From: Oxalobacteraceae bacterium
Lineage (GTDB): Bacteria > Pseudomonadota > Gammaproteobacteria > Burkholderiales > Burkholderiaceae_D
Reading direction: 5' to 3'
Length of the DNA stretch: 8,912 nt
Assembly: GCA_947446335.1 (NCBI GenBank)
Contig: CANFGA010000097.1
Coordinates: 1-8,912, forward strand
Positions within the stretch are counted from its first letter, which is position 1; each line of letters opens with the position of its first letter. Below, piece by piece: positions 5,678-8,912 of this stretch. A program made the position numbers and the translations under genes. The notes under the pieces are model-generated. The model was not told where the DNA came from. It did not search any database and saw only the letters and a list, made by a program, of their open reading frames with translations.

Positions 5678-6993
5678 TGCATCTCCAATCGGTATTGTTT
5701 TTTCAAAGGCAAGCAAATTTCCAGATGCAAGCCTGGCATCGCGAGCGGCCCCGGCATCAGCTCCAGATGCCCACCCACCATCAGCAGTCTTTCCTTGATA
5801 CCGAGCAAGCCCGAGCCGTCCAACCCGCGATCGGGTGCCATGCCACAACCATCGTCACCGATCTGCAGCTTGAGCAGTTCGGCATCAAAGTCGATCTTCA
5901 CGCTGCAATGCCGGGCAGCGCTATGCTTGACAACATTGGTCAAGCCTTCTTGCACCACCCGATACAGCACCAGGCCGGCATTCTCGGCCAATGCCGGCAA
6001 TTGGGTCGGCATCGCGAGCGTGAAGACGATGCCTGCTTCGCGCTGCTGCCAGCTATCGAGCAATTCGCGCAGCGCGCTGGCCAAGTCCGGTCCATCGAGC
6101 CCATGCGGGCGCAAGCGCTTGAGCATGGAGCGCAATTGATCGCCGCTGGTACGCACGTCGCGCCGCAAATCCTGCGCGCATTCGGCGATGCGCTGCTCGC
6201 CAAGCTGACCCGCATTGCGCCCCAAATACGCTGCGGTGACGCCGATTGCCGTCAGGGTCTGCCCCATTTCATCGTGCAATTCCAGCGCCAGCGTGCGGCG
6301 CTCGTCTTCTTGCACGCGGATCAACTGGCGTGACAAATGCCGCTGCGCATCGCGCGCGGTGGCCAGCGCAGCGGCCAGTTCATCGATGGCGATCGCCACT
6401 TGCGCAAATTCACGCAGCGCAAAAGGCGGCAAGCGGGCCTCGCTATCACCACCGGCCAAGCGCTGCAAACCGGCTTCCAGATCGCGCACCGGGGTCAACG
6501 CCCGATCGGCTGACCACCATACCACCAGCAAAGTTGTTCCAGAAAAGATCAACAAGGTGACACAAAGGCGAACAGTGTCACTCCAGCGCTCCTCGATTTC
6601 GGATCCCGGATTGGGTGCGATATACAAGGTCTGATCGCCGATCCTGACCTTTTGGAGCGCCGAAGCGGAGGCGTCGATGCCAAGTAGCGCAGCGAGCCAG
6701 GATTGCTTGAGCGCAGGAGCGGCGTCCGCGCTGATGCTGAGATGGCGCAGCGGGCCGCCATGGAGGATGGCATCCATCCTTCTAGCAGCCTCGACAGGAG
6801 GCAGATCGGTGCCCACCTTGCTGGCATCGAGCAAGACCTTGGCCAGGCGCTCGGATGCGGCGATTTCGGTGACGACATCGTTGCGCAGCGACACCAGAGT
6901 GATCAGCAAGGTCACCATCAGCAGTACCAGCAACAACGCCCCGAGACAAGCCAGCAGACGTCGTCTGAGATCCATTTCCACTCCATCAGCCAT
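5674..6993 (-). CDS. Membrane-bound HisKA_3-type sensor histidine kinase (NarX/MoxY-like)
   Basis: This 439-aa sensor is counted from the ATG at 6993, which has GGAAGG 5 nt upstream; an ATG at 6975 with GGAG 5 nt upstream is equally usable. Transmembrane helix 1 is at about 13-36 and helix 2 at about 143-161. They enclose a periplasmic sensing region of roughly 105 residues whose start (N-D-V-V-T-E-I-A-A-S-E-R-L-A) resembles the LapD/MoxY N-terminal type. A HAMP-like linker and coiled coil cover about 162-225. The phospho-acceptor is H240 in LALELHDEMGQTL, the HisKA_3 dimerisation motif. The ATPase region has the N box QEGLTNVVKH at 348-357, G1 DDGCGM at 380-385 and G2 GSGLLGIKER at 393-402. 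All catalytic motifs are intact. The stop overlaps the response regulator start, so the two are a cognate pair. The signal sensed is unknown. Confidence 0.93.
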   Translation of the reverse strand: MADGVEMDLRRRLLACLGALLLVLLMVTLLITLVSLRNDVVTEIAASERLAKVLLDASKVGTDLPPVEAARRMDAILHGGPLRHLSISADAAPALKQSWLAALLGIDASASALQKVRIGDQTLYIAPNPGSEIEERWSDTVRLCVTLLIFSGTTLLVVWWSADRALTPVRDLEAGLQRLAGGDSEARLPPFALREFAQVAIAIDELAAALATARDAQRHLSRQLIRVQEDERRTLALELHDEMGQTLTAIGVTAAYLGRNAGQLGEQRIAECAQDLRRDVRTSGDQLRSMLKRLRPHGLDGPDLASALRELLDSWQQREAGIVFTLAMPTQLPALAENAGLVLYRVVQEGLTNVVKHSAARHCSVKIDFDAELLKLQIGDDGCGMAPDRGLDGSGLLGIKERLLMVGGHLELMPGPLAMPGLHLEICLPLKKQYRLEMQ

Positions 6994-7193
6994 CAATACC
7001 TTCCATGCAGCATGATTCGTACCAGCGTTGGCCCAAGCCGGGAAGTTTTCCCGACTTCGCGATGAAAAAATCCCGACAACAGTCGCCATGCAGCTCTCTA
7101 TACTCCAGTCGTCGTCCAGCAAATTCGACCGAAGCAGGTATGGATTTTGCTGATAAAAACCAAAAACAAGATTGCAAGATCAGGGGATAGCAG
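6994..7193. promoter_or_regulatory. Divergent control region between kinase and TonB receptor genes
   Basis: No gene is supported in this 200-bp stretch. It holds an inverted repeat at 7035-7057, a further copy of one half-site at 7071-7077, and a -10-like TATACT at 7099-7104 reading towards the receptor. A usable -35 is missing at normal spacing; the nearest candidate, CCGACA (7073-7078), is 20 bp away and overlaps the extra half-site. That pattern suits an activator-dependent promoter. A promoter for the kinase gene could not be assigned. Confidence 0.5.
7035..7057. repeat. Inverted repeat, candidate response-regulator site
   Basis: CGGGAA (7039-7044) and TTCCCG (7048-7053) are perfect inverted arms around GTT. 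Outer AAG and CTT extend the symmetry with one mismatch, giving 23 bp in all. The half-site TCCCGAC (7049-7055) recurs in direct orientation at 7071-7077, 22 bp away or two helical turns. No T-run follows, so an operator is more likely than a terminator. Confidence 0.55.
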
Positions 7194-8912
7194 ATGAGTC
7201 AGGCTTTTTTTCACCATTATTTTCAACATTACCCGCGCACAGCGCTCGCGCTCGCGCTTGCAACGGCTTTCCAGGCCCAGGCTCAGCAAGAAAGTCCGAT
7301 GCCAGTGATCGAAATCATCGGCAGCACGCCGCTGCCCGGGATCGGCCAGCCGCGCAATGAAATTGCCGCGCCGGTGCAGCGCGCCACCAGCCGGGATATC
7401 GAACGCAGCGGCGCGCTGGAACTGGGCGATTTCATGAACCGCCGGCTCGGCAGTGTCCATGTCAATGAAATGCAAGGCAACCCGTTCCAGATGGATGTCA
7501 ATTACCGCGGCTATAGCGCCTCGCCACTGCTGGGCACGCCCCAAGGCTTGTCGGTGTATCTCGATGGCGTGCGGATGAACCAGCCCTTTGGCGATGTCGT
7601 CAGCTGGGATCTGATTCCGCGTTCGGCGATCGCATCGATGACGCTGATGCCCGGCTCCAACCCGCTGTTCGGCATGTCCACGCTGGGCGCGGCGCTGTCG
7701 CTGCAAACCAAGGATGGCAAGAGCGATCCCGGCACCGCGCTGCAAGCGACGCTGGGCAGCAATGGCCGGCGCGCGATCGAATTCGAGCATGGCGGCTACA
7801 ACGAGCAAGGATTGAACTGGTATCTGACCGGCAACCGCTTCAACGAAGATGGCTGGCGCGATGCATCGCCATCGAGCGTGCGCCAATTGTTCGGCAAACT
7901 CGGCTGGCAAAACCGCGACACCGACGTGAAGCTGACGCTGGCGCATGCCGACAATGACTTGACTGGCAACGGCTTGCAAGAACAAAGATTGCTGGCGCGC
8001 AACCGGGCCAGCGTCTACACCTTGCCGGATCAGACCCAGAACCGCTCGACGCTAGCCAATCTGGCAGCGAGCCACGCGTTCAGCGATACGGTCCAATTTT
8101 CAGGCAATCTGTATTATCGCGACATCAAGACCAGCACCTACAATGGCGACATCAACGACGACGCGCTCAGCAGCAATGTCTATCTCGATGGCGAGAATGG
8201 CGCGAACACGCCATTCCCATCGGCCAGTTGCATCGCGCAAGCAATGGAAAAAGACGAGCCGGCCGAAGTCTGCAATGGCTTGCTCAATCGCACCCACAGC
8301 AAGCAAAAAAACTATGGCATCTCGGGCCAGTTGACCTGGCTCGGCACCTTGGCTGGAAAGCCGAACCGGCTGGTGACGGGCGCCGGCTACGACGCCAGCA
8401 GCGTCAATTTTACCCAGTCATCGCAACTGGGCTATCTGAACCTTGATCGCAGCATCACCGGCGTGCAGGCATTCGGCGATGGCATCACGGGCGGCAATGT
8501 CGATGGCGCACCCTACGACACCCGGGTCGACTTGTCGGGCAAGATCAGGACCTGGAGCGTGTTCGCCAGCGATACGCTCGCACTACAACCGAACCTGCAC
8601 TTGACACTGTCGGGACGCTACAACCGGTCGACACTGGAAAATCGCGACCAGCTGCACCAGGATGACGATCCGGCTACCCTCAGCGGCAACCATCGCTTTG
8701 CGCGCTTCAATCCAGCCATCGGCCTCAGCTACAGCCCGACGAAGATGCTCAACATCTACGGTGGCTACAATGAGAGCAGCCGCGCGCCGACGTCGATCGA
8801 ACTCGGCTGCGCCAATCCGGAACAGCCTTGCAAGTTGCCCAATGCGATGGCGGGCGATCCGCCGTTGAATCAGGTCGTCACCCGCACGCTCGAAGCGGGC
8901 CTCCGTGGCACG
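7194..8912 (+). CDS. TonB-dependent outer-membrane receptor (3'-partial)
   Basis: 573 codons are open to the window end, so the gene is incomplete. The ATG has AGGGGA at 7182-7187, 6 nt upstream. Residues 1-30 look like a long signal peptide with a His/aromatic N-region, an Ala/Leu core and cleavage after AQA. A TonB-box-like PVIEIIG follows at 37-43. The plug domain lies at about 55-175, with RATSRDIERSGALELGDFM, the block YLDGVRMNQPFGDVVSWDLI at 122-141 and the PGSNPLFG motif at 153-160. The barrel follows as repeated amphipathic strands, with a cysteine-containing region CIAQAMEKDEPAEVC and the segment LGCANPEQPCKLPNAMAGDP near the end. Such receptors import iron chelates, cobalamin, sugars or other metal complexes using TonB energy; the ligand cannot be read from this sequence. 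It diverges from a two-component system that may regulate it. Confidence 0.93.
   Translation, partial: MSQAFFHHYFQHYPRTALALALATAFQAQAQQESPMPVIEIIGSTPLPGIGQPRNEIAAPVQRATSRDIERSGALELGDFMNRRLGSVHVNEMQGNPFQMDVNYRGYSASPLLGTPQGLSVYLDGVRMNQPFGDVVSWDLIPRSAIASMTLMPGSNPLFGMSTLGAALSLQTKDGKSDPGTALQATLGSNGRRAIEFEHGGYNEQGLNWYLTGNRFNEDGWRDASPSSVRQLFGKLGWQNRDTDVKLTLAHADNDLTGNGLQEQRLLARNRASVYTLPDQTQNRSTLANLAASHAFSDTVQFSGNLYYRDIKTSTYNGDINDDALSSNVYLDGENGANTPFPSASCIAQAMEKDEPAEVCNGLLNRTHSKQKNYGISGQLTWLGTLAGKPNRLVTGAGYDASSVNFTQSSQLGYLNLDRSITGVQAFGDGITGGNVDGAPYDTRVDLSGKIRTWSVFASDTLALQPNLHLTLSGRYNRSTLENRDQLHQDDDPATLSGNHRFARFNPAIGLSYSPTKMLNIYGGYNESSRAPTSIELGCANPEQPCKLPNAMAGDPPLNQVVTRTLEAGLRGT

Noticed and set aside
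5678..5848. Upstream extension of the response regulator frame
   Set aside because: It lies within the kinase ATPase domain coding region and lacks a good start signal; the ATGA overlap at 5674-5677 explains the true start.
5042..6333. Two long + strand open frames (5042-5668 and 5659-6333) opposite the two-component genes
   Set aside because: Both mirror the coding phase of the response regulator and kinase genes and show no initiation signal or domain.
6994..7122. Upstream extension of the kinase frame
   Set aside because: The two ATGs at 6993 and 6975 each have a well-spaced Shine-Dalgarno site, while the extension covers the repeat cluster and promoter region and adds no domain.
7098..7985. 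295-codon open frame on the - strand opposite the TonB receptor start
   Set aside because: It covers the receptor's signal peptide, plug domain and ribosome binding site, which are all well supported; the predicted protein has no recognisable motifs.

Overview
The window is GC-rich, densely coded bacterial DNA. Gene content, codon use and E. coli-type regulatory motifs (LexA box CTGT-N8-ACAG, FNR box TTGAT-N4-ATCAA) suggest a betaproteobacterium, most likely Oxalobacteraceae-like (Janthinobacterium/Massilia/Duganella type). That placement is an inference from general resemblance, not a database match. No rRNA, tRNA, CRISPR array, insertion sequence or phage gene was seen.

Layout. (1) Positions 3-1262 (+) hold a phospholipase-D-superfamily cardiolipin synthase-like gene, probably cut at its 5' end by the window edge. 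(2) Positions 3815-1257 (-) hold a compact three-gene operon: a PAP2-family membrane lipid phosphatase, a soluble diacylglycerol-kinase-family lipid kinase whose TTG start overlaps the PAP2 stop, and a calcineurin-like metallophosphoesterase, also with a TTG start. It converges on the cardiolipin synthase gene with a 6-bp tail-to-tail overlap. Together these form a small phospholipid-metabolism island (PA/DAG interconversion and cardiolipin or PG chemistry). (3) Positions 3816-3924 form a divergent intergenic region with two near-perfect LexA (SOS) boxes in tandem, 19 bp apart. To the right is a 74-aa protein of unknown function with a strong ribosome binding site, which I read as an SOS-inducible small protein. 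To the left is the lipid operon, which the same boxes might also control. (4) Positions 4311-4946 (+) encode an OmpW-family outer-membrane barrel preceded by a near-perfect FNR/ANR box at about -41.5 of a plausible promoter. It ends in a symmetric, probably bidirectional terminator. (5) Positions 6993-5009 (-) encode a NarL/MoxYX-type two-component system (HisKA_3 histidine kinase, then LuxR-type response regulator) joined by an ATGA stop/start overlap. (6) Positions 7194 to the window end (+) hold a TonB-dependent outer-membrane receptor that runs off the right edge. It diverges from the kinase gene across a 200-bp region carrying an inverted repeat and a third repeat copy, candidate sites for the response regulator.

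How they may work together: the lipid genes interconvert membrane lipids, the OmpW gene looks oxygen-regulated, and the two-component system plausibly controls the adjacent receptor. The most unusual element is the double SOS operator between a lipid-phosphatase/lipid-kinase operon and an uncharacterised small protein.
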